Shown here in pieces: positions 12,016 to 24,298 of a stretch of 64,000 nucleotides of DNA. This DNA comes from Jaapia argillacea MUCL 33604 (Eukaryota > Basidiomycota > Agaricomycetes > Jaapiales > Jaapiaceae): contig KL197712.1 in assembly GCA_000697665.1 (NCBI GenBank), forward strand, positions 1,658,940 through 1,722,939, read 5' to 3'. The stretch's first letter is position 1. Each line of letters starts with the position of its first letter. The notes beneath the pieces were generated by a model that worked only from the letters and a program-made list of their open reading frames with translations, searched no databases and had not been told where the DNA came from. The translations under genes were made by a program, and so were the position numbers.

Positions 12016-15000
12016 ATGCATTCTAGTAGGCTGAAGCGTAAACTAAATGACCTTGGGGTCGATACGTCGAGCAATAAAGCCAACGAGTCATTTTGTTTAG
12101 TGAGTGTTGTGAACCAACTTCCCGAGGGGAAGATCTTATGATTCAACTTCACACAGATTGGCACTCCTTTGCCACCCCTCGAGAAATCGAGGGATACAGG
12201 CGAATTTGTACCGTTATGGAAGCAGGATGTACGTGTTCTTCTCATTCAACATCGCTGTGACTATCTCACTCCAGTAATGTAGGTGAGGGATGAGAAGGGG
12301 AGGCGAAGACTCCACGGCGCTTTCACTGGCGGGTTTTCCGCTGGATACTTCAACACTGTAGGGTCCAAGGAAGGTAAGTGAACAAACCCGAGCCATATTC
12401 AGTTTGTGACTTTCTCTCTACAACAGGATGGGCCCCGTCGACCTTCGTCTCGTCTCGATCCGACAGAGCCAAACAAAAATCCGCCCGACCAGAAGATTTC
12501 ATGGATGAAGAGGACCTAGCCGAGCTCGCAGATAGCAGAAAGCTGGTAGATGAGAATGAAGAGATGGATTTATTGGGAGGGACTCAAGCCGAGATAAACC
12601 GCCGAGCAGGTGGTGGCGAAGTCGAGAAAGAGTGAGTACCACACTTCAATCCCCTCATTAAACTCATGATTTCCCTCGACAACCGACAGCTCTATGGCAT
12701 TCAAACTAGAAGAAGCCCTCTTATCCACCCCAACAGACTCGGCCGGAGCCCGTATCCTGCGCAAAATGGGATGGCGTCCAGGACAAGGAATCGGTCCTCG
12801 ATTGACTTGGCGTCAACGAAAACTACAAGACCTCCGAGCTGCCACTGGTCCTCCACCGAAGTCTTCGTCAAATGAGTTGGTAGATGGAGATGAAGAGGAG
12901 GACGAAGAGGCTAAGAAACATATGTTCCCTCCTAGAGATACACCTGTGTTGCTCGCTCCGAGGAAGGAGAATAGTCATGGGTTAGGGTACGTACCTGGGA
13001 TGGGATTGAATGAGAGTCTCGGGGTAAAGGCTGGAGAAGGGAAAGGGCCACGTTTATCATGTGCGTCAACTTCTCAACTTGCCTCTTGTAAAGCTCTTTA
13101 ATGATGATTAAATGGTAGCCGGCTTTGGACTGGGAGCGTTAAACGACGCAGAAGATGATGATGTGGACGTTTACGACGTCGACAGCAGTCATAAACGAAC
13201 TAGAATGGCCTATGATATCATAGACCGTGACGACGACGAGCATGTATCAGTCGGAAGTCGACAGCATGGGGTCAAGTTTGCGGTTAGTGGACGCGATCGT
13301 CCTCCTGTGAGTTTCTCCCTGTTATCTTCTGCTATCGACGCATCAGACTCACTTAAACTGCGTTCGCCCGTAGCCTCAAACGAGTAGTACCTTCCGCGAT
13401 GGCAAACCCGCACTCCGTGGCTTCTTAGTCTCAGAAACACCAATTTCAGAAGATAGATGGTACTGTGATCAACCACCGTGGTTATCCTTGTCTGATGACC
13501 TTCTCCCCTTGCCTCCCACCCGTTTTATCATTCTAGGTTCCCTTTACCTGATATACCAAAAGGCTGGAAACCCGATCCCCGAAGGGTATGGGCGAAAGAT
13601 AAGGAGAATCGTGAGAAGGTTGATTTGGCGACGAAGAAGCCTCATGAAAAGATGACGCATGCGCAATGGAAGGCGGGCGTTACACCTGATCAGGTATGTT
13701 TGGTCTTGAATAGTGGGTGTTGGATGGGATTTATTAAATGTTTGCATAGCGCGGAACGATACTGGGAGAGACGCCTCTACCTTCCGCTCCGAAATCGATA
13801 TTCGAATTTATATCCCAAAAGGATCGAGAAAGGTTAAAGAATATCACTACGAACCTCTCCCACCCATCAGCCTCTACATCGTCTCTTCCTCCACCTCTAC
13901 CACCTGCGCCCACTGTCACAGCCCTCGACCCTCAAGTTGCCCAACTAGCTCTAAGAGGTTTCCAACCCTTCACCACCGACCCCGTCAAACAATCTCGATA
14001 CACCACCTTCCTCCGTTCCTCCGCCGAACCCGACGCTCCCCTCCCTCAACTCAAAGCACTCCCCAATCAATCAGAACATGACTTCCAAAAGGAAATAGAA
14101 GATTATAAGAAGGCGGCGTTTGTGTTCAAACCACTTTCGGGTGCTATGGCTGGGAGGTTTACGAGTTCTGCCACAGTTGAGTTTTCGACGAAGGCGACGG
14201 AGGGGTTGCATACGCCTAAATTCGAGCCTGAGACGAAACCTAGTGGCGGCGAGGAGGAAGAGAAGAAGGTGGAGGAGGAGGATGTGAGTCCGAAAGCCCA
14301 TGCGGCTCGAATGGGGTTGTATGGGTCTATGACAAGGGACGTAACTTCTTGGTACCCTCACAGACTCTTGTGCAAGCGGTTCGGAATCAAAGACCCTCAT
14401 CCAGACGGTCCTGTCATGACCTCCACGACATCAGGTGGCGTTCCCACAGCCAACGCCAGCGCACATCATCCAAGTGTTAATTGGACACCTGAAGCTGCTA
14501 TGGCTGACCTTGCCGGTTTCGATCCTACTGCAACCGGTTCTACCACTCCTCATGGGACTTTCTTACCCCCTCGAGCTGTTTCGCCTTCTGGAGGTGGTTC
14601 GGGAAGAGGGAGGAGAGATCTCAGTAATGTTGGATTGGGAGAGGACGAGAGTCAGGGGGTTGATACGCTGACGTATGAGAGGCCTCCTATGGATATCTTC
14701 AAGGCTATCTTTGCCAGCGACGAGGAGGGGAGTGATGATGATGATGACGGGAAAGAGGAGAAGGAGACGAAAGATGTTACACCCGTGGCGTCGACTTCCA
14801 CTTTGACAGGTCCTTCCAAGGGAGATCCGGTTCCAGTGCCTGTACCTGCGCACCTCCATTCTGGCCCCCCGATTACCGCCACATACAATCCCGTGCCCTC
14901 CTCTTCTACCACGAAACCAGTGGTGCCAGAGACAATCGATTTGGCAACTTTCAAGCCCACGTTCATCCCTCGCTCCGAGCGTACATCTAAGGCTAGCAAG

Positions 15001-15330
15001 GGTAAAGAGAAGAACAAGAAGGATAAGAAGAAGTCAGGCAAGGCGGCTCTGTCTTTCGACGTTGAGGAGGGTTCGGATTCTGGGATGGCTATCCAACCTC
15101 GAGAAAAGGACAAGGACAAGGAACGATCGAAGAAGAAGCGGAAGGAGAAGAAGAAAGGCGAGGAGGGGGATGCGGATGATGAAGGCATGTGGGAGGAGAA
15201 GCCGCCTCCAGAGGTTGTGAAGGTTTTTGAGAATGTAGCGGCTGTTGAGTCTGATACTGGTCGGATGGTGGGTGATGCACATGAAGCTGGACCACCAAGA
15301 GGGCGAAAACGAGCTATCGATTTTATGTAG
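12016..15330 (+). CDS. GPATCH1-like G-patch protein (DUF1604), spliceosome-associated
   Basis: An orthologue of GPATCH1, found in catalytic spliceosomes, where G-patch proteins typically stimulate DEAH helicases. The N terminus carries the hallmark [19 protein letters not shown] and [20 protein letters not shown] (DUF1604). A G-patch follows ([20 protein letters not shown]), then [14 protein letters not shown]. Middle exons hold [38 protein letters not shown] and [13 protein letters not shown]. The last long exon (from about 13830) has [32 protein letters not shown] and a Lys-rich C terminus ([13 protein letters not shown]) that looks nuclear. The start at 12016 gives [14 protein letters not shown], matching the family, and the first three introns join cleanly. 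Stop at 15330. Confidence in family is high. Confidence 0.87.
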
Positions 15331-15599
15331 TTTGTCCCGTCATCTCTTCGACTGTAGTAGCATTTCAGCCTCATAGAGCGGCGCTCGAGTCGTCGTGAAT
15401 GTCTGTTGGAAATACAACGATACTTTGTACCGTGTCTGGAACTTAGTAGAAGCTGGGATGATGACTTCGTGCTGGTTGCGCAAGGCCTTCATCGTCGGCC
15501 AGAGGGGGGAAGCACTTTAATGACATCCCCACTAAGCAAGTAGGGGAGAGGGTACACCCTGAAGTGCTGAGGCGAATCTCCCATCATCAATCCCTCTGC
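15331..15599. terminator. Shared 3' region of convergent genes
   Basis: This holds the 3' ends of the GPATCH1-like gene (plus) and the MAK11-like gene (minus). No coding sequence or RNA gene is visible and no clear poly(A) signal was identified. Confidence 0.35.
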
Positions 15600-17355
15600 T
15601 CAATTCCCGAATCCAGCCCACTCATCCTCTCCCTCTCCCTCCTCCTCACTGACCCACTCTTCTTCTCCGTTCTTCTCCTCTCCCTCATCCCCATCCCCAT
15701 CCCTGTCACTCCCGCCCTCCCCATCGCTCCCATCACTCCCATTTTCCTGAACCCGTTTCCGCTTCTCCCCACTCCCACTCCCCGAATGCACAGCCTCGCC
15801 ATCAGCCAAAGTCAAACAAGTCAACCTGCTACCTTTAGTATCGTACTCGCCATCCGGTTCGATTTGTACCACTTCCTTCGTTTTCGTGGCGAGGGAGGCG
15901 GTGAGGGAAGTAAGGTTGTAAACGAAGACCTTGCCATCTGAAGAGATGGTACTGAGGATCGTTGTAGTGGATAATGTAGGTCCGGGGAGGGAGATAGTGA
16001 GAGTAGCTATTGCTTTTACCCTATAGTCCCGTTCGATCAGTTGAGAGGGACGGAAGTGAAAACAAGGCTGGATGATACCGATTTGAGTGCCCTACAAATT
16101 CTGCCACGATCTTCGGTTCAACTTCCGGTCCCGATTCTTTCGTGGGCAGGTCGTACACCGAGACTTTCTTGTCTTCAGCTGCGACTAGTAATACTTCACC
16201 TAAGTCTGACCCTGTTGGTGGGAGGTAAAACTTGAGGTCGTGTGTGCGGGAAGGATGGGTTATTGTGTGGAGGAGGGACATGTCCTGTGCTCGGAAGTAA
16301 GTTTGAGGGGTGAGATAAGGAGATGGGAGCGGAAGGGACGCACTGTCGAGTAGATTTCGACCGTGTTCTGAGATTGTACAGCAAAAGTAGATCCCGTAGT
16401 CGACCATCTCACCACTTCACCCTCTACAATGAAATCCAGTTCAACATCAAGAAAACCCATTGCAGCGAAAACGAAAACGACTCACCTCGACCGAGTTTAA
16501 CGCTCCCTACGCCTTTTCCTCTCATCAAATCCCACATCCTCAACACGCCATCCTTTCCTACACTCAGTGCTACTTTCCCACTCGGGTGAACTGCGACAGA
16601 GTTGACGCGGCCTTTGTGGCCTTTGAGGGTGCGGAGGACTGACCAGTCGCGGGTATGGAAGAGGGAGAGGGTACCGTCTTCGGAGGTTGAGAGGAGGTGG
16701 GAGGGGGAGGGAAAGTGGAGGGATGTTATCGAGCCTGGGTTCGGATGGTTGGGATGAGTAGCTCGAGAGAGTCAGAAGGGGACAGACCTTGGTGACACAT
16801 TAACCCACCGATTTCCTTTCGGCGACGGAGATCCCAGACTTTGATGATTTCGTCTGCGCTACCGGTGGCCAACCATTTCCCACCGTGAGGGCTGGCTGCT
16901 AAAGCTTTGACGCAGGAGACATGTGCGGGGAACGCGAATATTGGCTTCAAGTCGAATGTGTACGAGTCCGGCTTCTCCGACGAAGCGGATGATGAAGAGA
17001 GAGTAGGTGTGCATTCGAGTCCGTACAGAAGTTTCTCGTAGGAGCCTACGATGATCTTGAACGAGGAGGGGGGAGGGGGAGGGACGTCGTCTTTTGGTGG
17101 TTTCGGGTTCGATTTTGGTTTTGATTTTTGAGCTGGCTGGGGAGAGGAGATGACTTCCTTCTCCTTGCCTTTCCCCTTGGACTTGGTCGAAAAAGAAACA
17201 GCTGGAGGAGCTGTAGGCAACGGTGCGGTTTTATTCCCCGGCTTCCCTTTCGTTTTGGATTTAATGCTCGGTGGGGGTTCAAGTATCCGAGCCTTTTTCT
17301 GAGGCCTGGCGCCCTCCTCGAGCCTCGACGATTTTGTCTTGATTTTTGAAGCCAT
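15600..17355 (-). CDS. MAK11: WD40 ribosome-biogenesis protein, MAK11/PAK1IP1 type
   Basis: Mak11 is a nucleolar WD-repeat protein needed for 60S subunit maturation; its animal relative is PAK1IP1. The ATG at 17355 opens a Lys/Pro-rich N terminus with nucleolar-type basic runs. The WD repeats follow: FKIIVGSYEKLLYGLE, FPAHVSCVKALAASPHGGKW with LATGSADEIIKVWDL, ITSLHFPSPSHLLSTSEDG, LRTLKGHKGRVNSVAVHPSG with VLRMWDLMRGKGV, and VVRWSTTGSTFAVQSQNTVE. The C-terminal tail is highly acidic (GEEKNGEEEWVSEEEGEGED), as in yeast. Several short introns are present. The start lies 212 bp from the divergent HER2 start, so the promoter is shared or compact. Confidence 0.87.
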
Positions 17356-17567
17356 TTTGGAGAGTAAGCAAGCAAACTGATCAGAGATTTCGCAAATTTT
17401 GAATTTCCCGTTGTGGGAATTGTTAATTCAGTATTTGGCTTTGTTAGGATTCCAAGGTCTTGGTAAACAAGCGCAAAACAAAACCTCGATTAGAGTTCAA
17501 GTGGCTGTGCAGGCTTCTTTCACGCGTTCCTGACTGTCCGAACTCGGATGAACCTTCGTTGGCGACG
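17356..17567. promoter_or_regulatory. Compact divergent promoter MAK11 / HER2
   Basis: Only 212 bp separate the two start codons. An alternative in-frame HER2 ATG at 17460 would shorten the gap further. One gene makes cytosolic ribosomes and the other feeds mitochondrial translation, so coordinated expression is plausible but inferred. Confidence 0.5.
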
Positions 17568-19680
17568 ATGTCTGTCTGTGCTCGGGCTCCATTCCGCGGT
17601 CTCCTCAAAAAATCTGCTACAAGTAGAACATTTTCACCAAACGCTGGGTCAACCTACCAGCAAGCCATAGAGTCCAAGAACAAAAGCACAAATGCTTTTG
17701 TTTATCTATCAAATAGTGACACTCCTCCTGCCCAGTGCAGTGAGGGACCCCTGCATGGCTTGCCGATCGCGATAAAAGATAATATTTGTACTGCCGAGTT
17801 ACCAACTACGTGCTCATCGGGAGTCCTCCAGGGTTCGTTCATCATCTCGTTGTTGTATTGCCATTAATGTCTTAAGACAGAATTCACATCCCCGTTCGAT
17901 GCAACTGTCGTCGAACTACTCAAACAAGCCGGCGGTTTCATCACCGGAAAAACAAACTGCGATGAGTTCGGCATGGGGTGAGTCCTTCTCTCTTATATCT
18001 ACACTGACTGAACGCAAACTATACTCGACAGTTCACTCAATACCCACTCGATCTATGGACCCGTCGTCAACCCATTCCAACCATCTTCCTCAACCGCGCC
18101 ATGGGACGACCGAGAAAGACGCTCAGCTGGAGGGAGTAGTGGTGGTAGTGCGGCTGCCGTGGCTGCGGGGATGTGTTACGCGTCCGTCACCAACTTCAAA
18201 TATCTTCTTTACAGACCCTGACCTAGGCCAAGAACAGAGCGCTTGGAACGGATACAGGCGGTTCTGTCCGTCTCCCGGCTTCTTACTGTGGTGTTGTAGG
18301 GTTGAAACCTTCGTATGGGATCGTCAGTCGGTTCGTCTACTTGGTCTCCCAGTCTCCCTTTCACTCACGTACCTGAACGCCGTTCTTCAAATCACTCCAC
18401 GTTTTTCTAGATGGGGCGTGATCTCGTACTCGGATAGCTTAGACTGTGTAGGAATCCTCGCTAAACGAGTCTCAGACGTGGGAAACATATTCAGTACGCC
18501 ACTTCTTCTTCTTCCGTATACCATCTCAACCCCCTTACCTCCCGCCCTATTAGATATCCTGGCAAAATATGATGAGAAAGACCTAACAGCTGCTCGGCCG
18601 TGTTCGCGTCGAAAGGCCGAGAGCGTTTGTCGGGAGGCTATGGATCGGTGGAAGGGTAAAGGAAAGCTAAAAGGGTTAAGAATTGGAGTTCCCAAGGTCG
18701 GTCACTCACCAAACTTGCTCCGTCATTTTGTTTCTCCGTAAACTATGACATTCGCTGACCCCCACGCTTAGGAATACTTCCCCTCGCCACTCTCTCCTAC
18801 CGTCCTAGCACCCCTCCGAACCCTTCTCTCCTCCCTCTCCTCCCTCGGAGCCACTCTAGTGCCAGTCAGCTTACCAGCCACTCCATACGCCTTAAGTGCC
18901 TATTACGTTATTGCATGTGCAGAGGCTAGTAGTAACCTGGGGAGGTATGACGGAGTGCGGTATGGTGAGAACTTCCTTCCTATCGTTTGAATTCACCTTC
19001 TTTGTTGGGTTTGGTTTATGGTGTTTGACGTAGGTGAGCTGATCTTTGTCGTTGTAGGGACGAGAGTGGAACCCCCACCGGGATCGGACCTTAGGAGAAC
19101 TGCGGATGTGTACGCTCATACGAGGACGAAAGGGTTTGGAAGGGAGGTGCAGAAGAGGATCTTGTTGGGCACTTATGCGTTAACAGCCGAGTAAGTACAT
19201 CGATCCTCGCTTCTACTTTGATCCCTCGTGGATCTAATGCTACATTGACCAAACAGTGCATTCGACAATTACTTCCTCCAAGCCCAACGCGTCCGCAAAC
19301 TCATCAAACAAGACTTTGACAAAACATTCAAAATCCCAAACGTCCTCTCCACACCTTCCTCCCTCCTCCCCGATTTCGACGCAACCTCACCAACAACTTC
19401 AGGTGTCGACGTATTAATTCATCCTCAAGCTATCCGTACCGCACCTCCACTTTCTCCCCCAGATTCAAAATCAGAATCAGAGTTGGACGTTTATGTGCAA
19501 GATGTGTTGACTGTTCCTGCTTCGCTTGCTGGGTTACCTGCTATGAGCGTTCCTGTGGGAGAGGGAGAGGATGGGTGGCCTGTTGGGGTTAGTGTTGTTG
19601 GGCAGTGGGGGTGTGATGAGATGGTGTTGAGGGTTGGGGAGGTTGTTGAGGGGTTGGTTGATGAGGCCAGAAGGTGTTGA
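17568..19680 (+). CDS. HER2: Mitochondrial glutamyl-tRNA(Gln) amidotransferase subunit A
   Basis: An amidase-signature enzyme, the catalytic subunit of the mitochondrial GatFAB-type complex that converts Glu-tRNA(Gln) to Gln-tRNA(Gln). The Ser-cisSer-Lys triad is visible: Lys in [12 protein letters not shown], the cis-Ser in the glycine/serine loop [16 protein letters not shown], and the nucleophile in [20 protein letters not shown]. Then come [32 protein letters not shown] and [20 protein letters not shown], and the C-terminal GYDAFDNYF-type region [18 protein letters not shown] and [16 protein letters not shown]. At least six introns; the junction before LGTDTGG joins in frame at ...aacag|a. 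An in-frame ATG exists at 17460. A mitochondrial presequence is plausible (Arg/Ser-rich start) but not proven. Confidence 0.88.
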
Positions 19681-20266
19681 ATGTGATGGACGGCGGACAG
19701 GGTGGAGTGGTTGAGGTGGAGTGTTTGATATGGTAATCGTGGTGGTAGAGAATATTAAGTCAGGTATATTTTCTCGGTGAGCTCACCCGAGACGGCCCAA
19801 TGTTGATTGGTAGGTCTGGGTGGTGTACGCGCAGATCTTAAGGATTCATTTGAGGTTCACAAACCCGCTCGGCCCGTTCGCTTTGAATTTCTACGATTGT
19901 TCTTGTTCTTACCCGTTCGGCTCCTTTCGACGATAGCCTCGCCGTTTTGGACTTTATGAACCCTCGTTCAGTGACCTCAGCAACGTTGACCTTGACTCAA
20001 ATTCAGAGGAAGTCACAGGTACGTAAACGCTGTCCTTGCTGTGGGGGGTTTCCTATCGTATGTGGCAGAGATTCGAGACGAAACAATTAATTCATGAGGG
20101 ATTATTCGCAGAGATACAGTGGAATTAGTTAGCTGTATATTCAAATCATACACAGTTGGTGAGGGTGGGTATTGAGGTCTGGATTTCTGAAAGAAATCTG
20201 GTATCAACAATTTGGATTGAGCGTGGGATTCAGAACCACTGGGCTTACCGACTCAAACGAACGTTG
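19681..20266. other. Intergenic, 3' ends of two convergent genes
   Basis: Nothing coding is recognised. The start is G/T-rich just after the HER2 stop, which is typical of a 3' UTR. The region ends at the stop codon of gene X1. Confidence 0.35.
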
Positions 20267-21979
20267 CTATGGGGTACTACTGGCAGCACCTCGAATACGC
20301 AACATTTTTGGGGATTGGGTGGGTGAATCCGAGGAGGGCTGTCCCATAGGTCCTTCGGGAGCATCCACAGAAGGAATTGTTATATCATTGTGAGGTGGCG
20401 AAGGAGTCGTAGCATGTGTGCTGATTGACTGCAGGGGGCCGGAAGCCAACAAGCTGTCATCGTATCGGACGGACGGGGAGACTGAGTGTTCGGTGAGCCT
20501 TCGAGGTGATGTGTGGTCAGCATTCGACACCCTAGATGGACCAGGAGAGCGCATTTCCACCAAACCTCCGTAATTGCTATGAGTCAGGGCAGATAAGGTC
20601 GCGGGTCGTTCTGCGACTCGGTCAAGGCCGGTAGCGTTAGAAGCCGGGGCTACATCGACAGACATTCGGGAAAGGGAGGTAGCATAAGAGGTCCGCCTAC
20701 CGCGCTGGCCCCTGAAGGATTTCACAGACCCCCGGCTCCTGGCTGGGGGTAAAGGTGAATCAATCTTGCGCCGCTTCGGGGCAGGCAATTCGCTCTCGTC
20801 TGCGTATGACGCTTGCTTCCAGGACATTGCATCATCGTCGGGGTCACCACGTGGAACGTCTTCAAGGTCGTTGTATCGGAGACGGCTGCGTTTCTGATGC
20901 GGGAACTTAGAGGATAAATTTCACAAAATGAGGAAACGTACCTGGGGCAGTGAGGGGAGGGCTGCGGGCATCGACATCCTGGATAGTAAGTCTGGGGGCG
21001 GTTCCATTCTTGACAGTAAGTCCGGAGTCGGTGCCGTCCTCGAGAGTGAATTTGGGACCAGCGACATGTGTGACAAAAGATCTGCAGATGGTGATTTCAT
21101 TGAGTCCAACACGTCCCTTGCGCGCTCTCGAAAACGGGTTCTGGCTTCTTGTTGAGCCTATTCCGTGGGGTGAGAAGTCAAACACATTGAGCAAAGGAGT
21201 ATCACTCACTTCGGTAAGCTCAACATGGCTTATGTTCATTGACGCAACCGAAACAGACCTTTCTGTTCCCTACGAGATAGTGAGCGAAGAAGGGAGATAT
21301 CACGGTTGATACGCACATATACTTCTACTCGTGCGAGACGATGTATCTAAAGTCAAAGATACAGTAAGAGATGACCGAGTGGAAGCAAATCTCGACGTAC
21401 CCAAAAGTCGTCCATCGCCGCTTTCCAATCCTCTTCTCCAAGTTTTCTCCAAGCCGCCATCTTGTACTGGCGAATGTTACGCAGGTCTGCCCGGACGGGG
21501 CCACTCACACAGTACGTCGCTGTTTGGGATTGTGGGGGTCGATATCGTGGACCAACCTCAATATCATCCGGTAAGGTGTAATTCAGGGCCAGTATCCATT
21601 GCGGACCATTTGGCCAGTCCGGAGTCGTCGTGATCCATGTAGGGTGACGACGACGCTCGTCTTGAATATCTTTCGAGACTTCTGTGCTCAGCACAGGGAC
21701 CATATACCAGTGGTAAACACCCGGAAGTTCATCAGCGTCATGTCCGCTGTACGAAGCCATGAGTAAGACCTCCGTATCACCTTGACCTTTCGACCCCATA
21801 ATAATGGCGGGGCGGATCTTGGTGCTACCCCGTTTAGCGAGGTACTCCGCCTTCGCCAGCTCCTCCTCCCAGTCTTCACCGCCTGGTGTCCTGGAGAATA
21901 AGGAAAGAATCGGGAGCATAATCGAGGCCTTTACAGCTCGAATATCGCCAACAGCAACGGGACCATAAGACAGAGCCAT
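20267..21979 (-). CDS. X1: uncharacterised protein with conserved N-terminal domain, DLLS repeats and NLS-like tail
   Basis: I do not recognise this family. Exon 1 (21979-21401, ATG at 21979) encodes about 193 residues with VGDIRAVKASIMLPILSLF, KIRPAIIMG, VYHWYMVPVLS and WPNGPQWILALNYTLP. It is paralogous to X2 at 48.9 kb (FGDIYVVRGSIALPILELF, KARPAIIV, SSQQWVLALEYTPP). Downstream exons can be joined (about 21320, 21270-21220, 21170-20940, 20885-20267). They encode AQQEARTRFRERARDVLD, a run of near-repeats ending DLLSRM, and a long disordered Ser/Pro/Arg tail with PAPKRRKID, a monopartite NLS pattern. It is divergent from family-Y gene A1, 637 bp apart. Exons 2 and 3 are the least certain. 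Confidence 0.6.
20945..21085 (-). repeat. Short tandem repeat coding for xPxPDLLSRM-like units
   Basis: In the X1 frame the protein repeats about every 10-11 residues: SADLLSHM, VPNSLSRT, TPDLLSRM, PPDLLSRM. At the DNA level the units resemble one another (gacttactgtcaagaatgg and relatives). This is a small coding minisatellite within the low-complexity part of X1. Confidence 0.6.
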
Positions 21980-22616
21980 GTCGGATAAGCTAAGCCAGCA
22001 AGTTCAAGAGATTGAGAAGAATGATATGATAGGCCTGGGGGCGGTGGTGGTATCAAGTGATACAAACCACACCTGTTATAAAGAATCAGTCATATAAAGA
22101 CAGGATATTTTTGTACTTCGCTGTAGACATAGGAGGACAATAGCGGTGAGCAGGTTACGATTAACGTTGTTGTTGCTGTTGCACTGCCAGGTAGGGTGCC
22201 ACTGGCCGCAGTGAGACACACAAGCCATACTGTATCGGGTTCCTCTTTTACTGACGCAGAAACTACTACCAAGTCACGCTTGCAGATGACAATAGTGCCA
22301 ATGCAGTAGTCCCGTTGTTTCGTGGCTCCGTATACTTCGTGGTTACGGTTGAACCAAGCACAAACCAAGGTCAGTTGCAGAATTTGCAATTCTTAGTCGA
22401 ACAGTCCGAGAACAAATGGATGTTCTCTGTCAGGTCCGACGAACTGCCAGCAAGATCTCACGCCACGCCACATCTGTTGTTCTTGTTCTCGTTGAATGAT
22501 AAGCAAAGCAATTGTTCACCTCTGGGATAATGTTCTTTATCACCAGCCCTCGCACCAACCTCTCGACAAAACCCTTCCAAGTGTTGTGACCGCGAGGCAT
22601 GACCACTTCACAATAC
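21980..22616. promoter_or_regulatory. Intergenic region between divergent X1 and Y gene A1
   Basis: The 637 bp must hold the promoters of both X1 (minus) and A1 (plus). The part next to A1 resembles the 5' flanks of A2 and A4 (caccagccctggcaat-like motif, then Cys/Asp-poor leader). No other gene is supported. Confidence 0.45.
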
Positions 22617-24298
22617 ATGCCTCTACAGATCAACAATGCTGCGGTCATCGATGATGTGCCAGTCGACGCACGCACCCACTTGGGTGACAGTCCGAAGAAG
22701 ACGAAACACAACCCATTGATCAACGCATTCGTCGCCCTCTCGATCGATCCCGTAGCAACCGTACGAGCTTTGGAAGATCCTGTCGCCGTGGCGGAGGCGG
22801 AAAAGTTACCCTGCAAAACTTATGTCGGTCTAATTGATGATGTACGCACCCACTCCTTTTATTGGCCGTGCGACTTAAAGCAATCTAGTATTACGGCTTG
22901 CCCGGCCCATATGACCCATTCACCGAGACCTCGATCTGTCTCGTTGGCCAGGGACTCCCTCCTCACTCAGAGGAGTATTTCAGCCAACCTAGCATGTCCA
23001 TTCCGCTCTCCCCGGGTGCAGAACACCCGCTGGGGCGGGATCCACTGAAACTCACAAACCTGCTGCCGTGGCCAAACTGCTATGTTTATACCTGTTCAAC
23101 AGTGAAGGCCAGGATCCGCTCTGCCCCGTACGATGACGGCCTCATTGTCTCGAAGATATCTGACAATAGGGATTGGTGGCGAAAGAATTACTTTATCACA
23201 ATGGATGATGATACTCAACAGGATCTCCGAAATGTTTCTCGCTCCTTGATACACGTTGTGGAGACGACATCAGCGCACGATACACAAACCTCCACAGATG
23301 CAGGTCCCGATTGGCAGGCGGTATATGCTCAACTTGCTACTCCGCACCGAGCTCAAGATGCTGAAATCCAGTCATGTGCAGTCTCGAGGGGAGACTCCAC
23401 TTCTTGGTCGTTGGATTCGTCCTCCGATATTGATGCTTCCAAGGACGACCACATGATGGGTGTCATGGCAGCCATGTTGAGCCTAAACTCGACCCCATCC
23501 GTGTTGACAGTGGTGGATGCGTGGTACGATCTATCGAGAGTAACGACAATTCCTGATCCGCGAGGGTTTCTCGAGGAGAGAAAGGCGCTCGACGAGTGAG
23601 TTCCTTTCTATCGACGATTATTCCGCTCGTTGACTGCTGTTCTACAGGATCAAGCGAGCCTCGAAGAAGCGCTTGCGTCCCTGGATGGTGGCTCAGAATG
23701 AGTTGTGGGAGAAAGAACAAAGTTTGCGGAAAGAATGGTTCGCTGCAGCACTCAATGCACCTGAACCTCCTCCACTGCCCGTCGTCGATGAAGCCGACCG
23801 AACAGACATCTCACAATCGTCATCGAACGAGATTGTCGAACAGAATTCAGGGTCGGCCGGCTCTGATGGGGCTGTGGTTGCTCATTCTCCAGTCCCTCTG
23901 CCTGATTGCGAAGCGGTGCAACGACATACCCAGACTCGGTCCCTCGACAGCGTTGCCCAGGGGGGCTTGGGACTGAACCCTAGCGCTGACCCAGAAGATT
24001 GTCACGAGGATCGAAATCCACGCCCCCAGGGGGTGAAGCGATCCACTACCGACCTTGATGTCGTCGATGAACATTCCAGCAAGAAGACTCGTAAGTTGCT
24101 CAGTTTTGAGAACGAAGTCCCCATCCTGACATCTTGCTGACAGGCCTCGATGTCCCGCGTATCGCCATTGCGAGGGCCGAAGGCTCGCAAATTGCGGTTC
24201 CAAAACGTGAAATCATGCGACGGAAAAAGAGTAGGTTCATTTTTCGGCGCCTCCACGCAACGCGATGTTCACCATTTTGGAACCAGCTCTGCACGTGA
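22617..24298 (+). CDS. A1: Y-family protein, array A copy 1
   Basis: An unrecognised family, here Y. The ATG at 22617 (MPLQINNAAVIDD) matches the starts of A2-A4. Exon 1 ends at GLIDD; a 47-nt intron leads to YYGLPGPYDPF. Core landmarks are INAFVALSIDPVATVRALED, LVGQGLPPHSEEYFSQPSMS, IPLSPGAEHPLGRDP, LTNLLPWPNCYVYT, MMGVMAAMLSLNSTP and VVDAWYDLSRVTTIPDPRGF. Exon 3 begins IKRASKKRLRPWMVAQNELW, a charged, probably helical segment, then an acidic disordered stretch, KRSTTDLD...SSKKTR (bipartite NLS-like) and after a third intron AIARAEGSQIAVPKRE, MRRKK. If no further intron exists, the stop is at 24298. No known domain is visible. The A copies are about 80-90% alike by eye. Confidence 0.65.

Noticed and set aside
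14652-15374. Long minus-strand open frame of 240 codons
   Set aside because: It lies fully opposite the last exon of the GPATCH1-like gene, whose Lys/Glu-rich codons leave the complement open.
17568-19680. HER2 as a pseudogene, because the frame is often interrupted
   Set aside because: Interruptions are explained by short introns with good GT-AG ends; all catalytic residues are kept.
22430-22816. Minus-strand frame overlapping the start of A1
   Set aside because: It is the complement of A1 exon 1. Similar frames opposite A3 and A4 recur only because the copies are alike.
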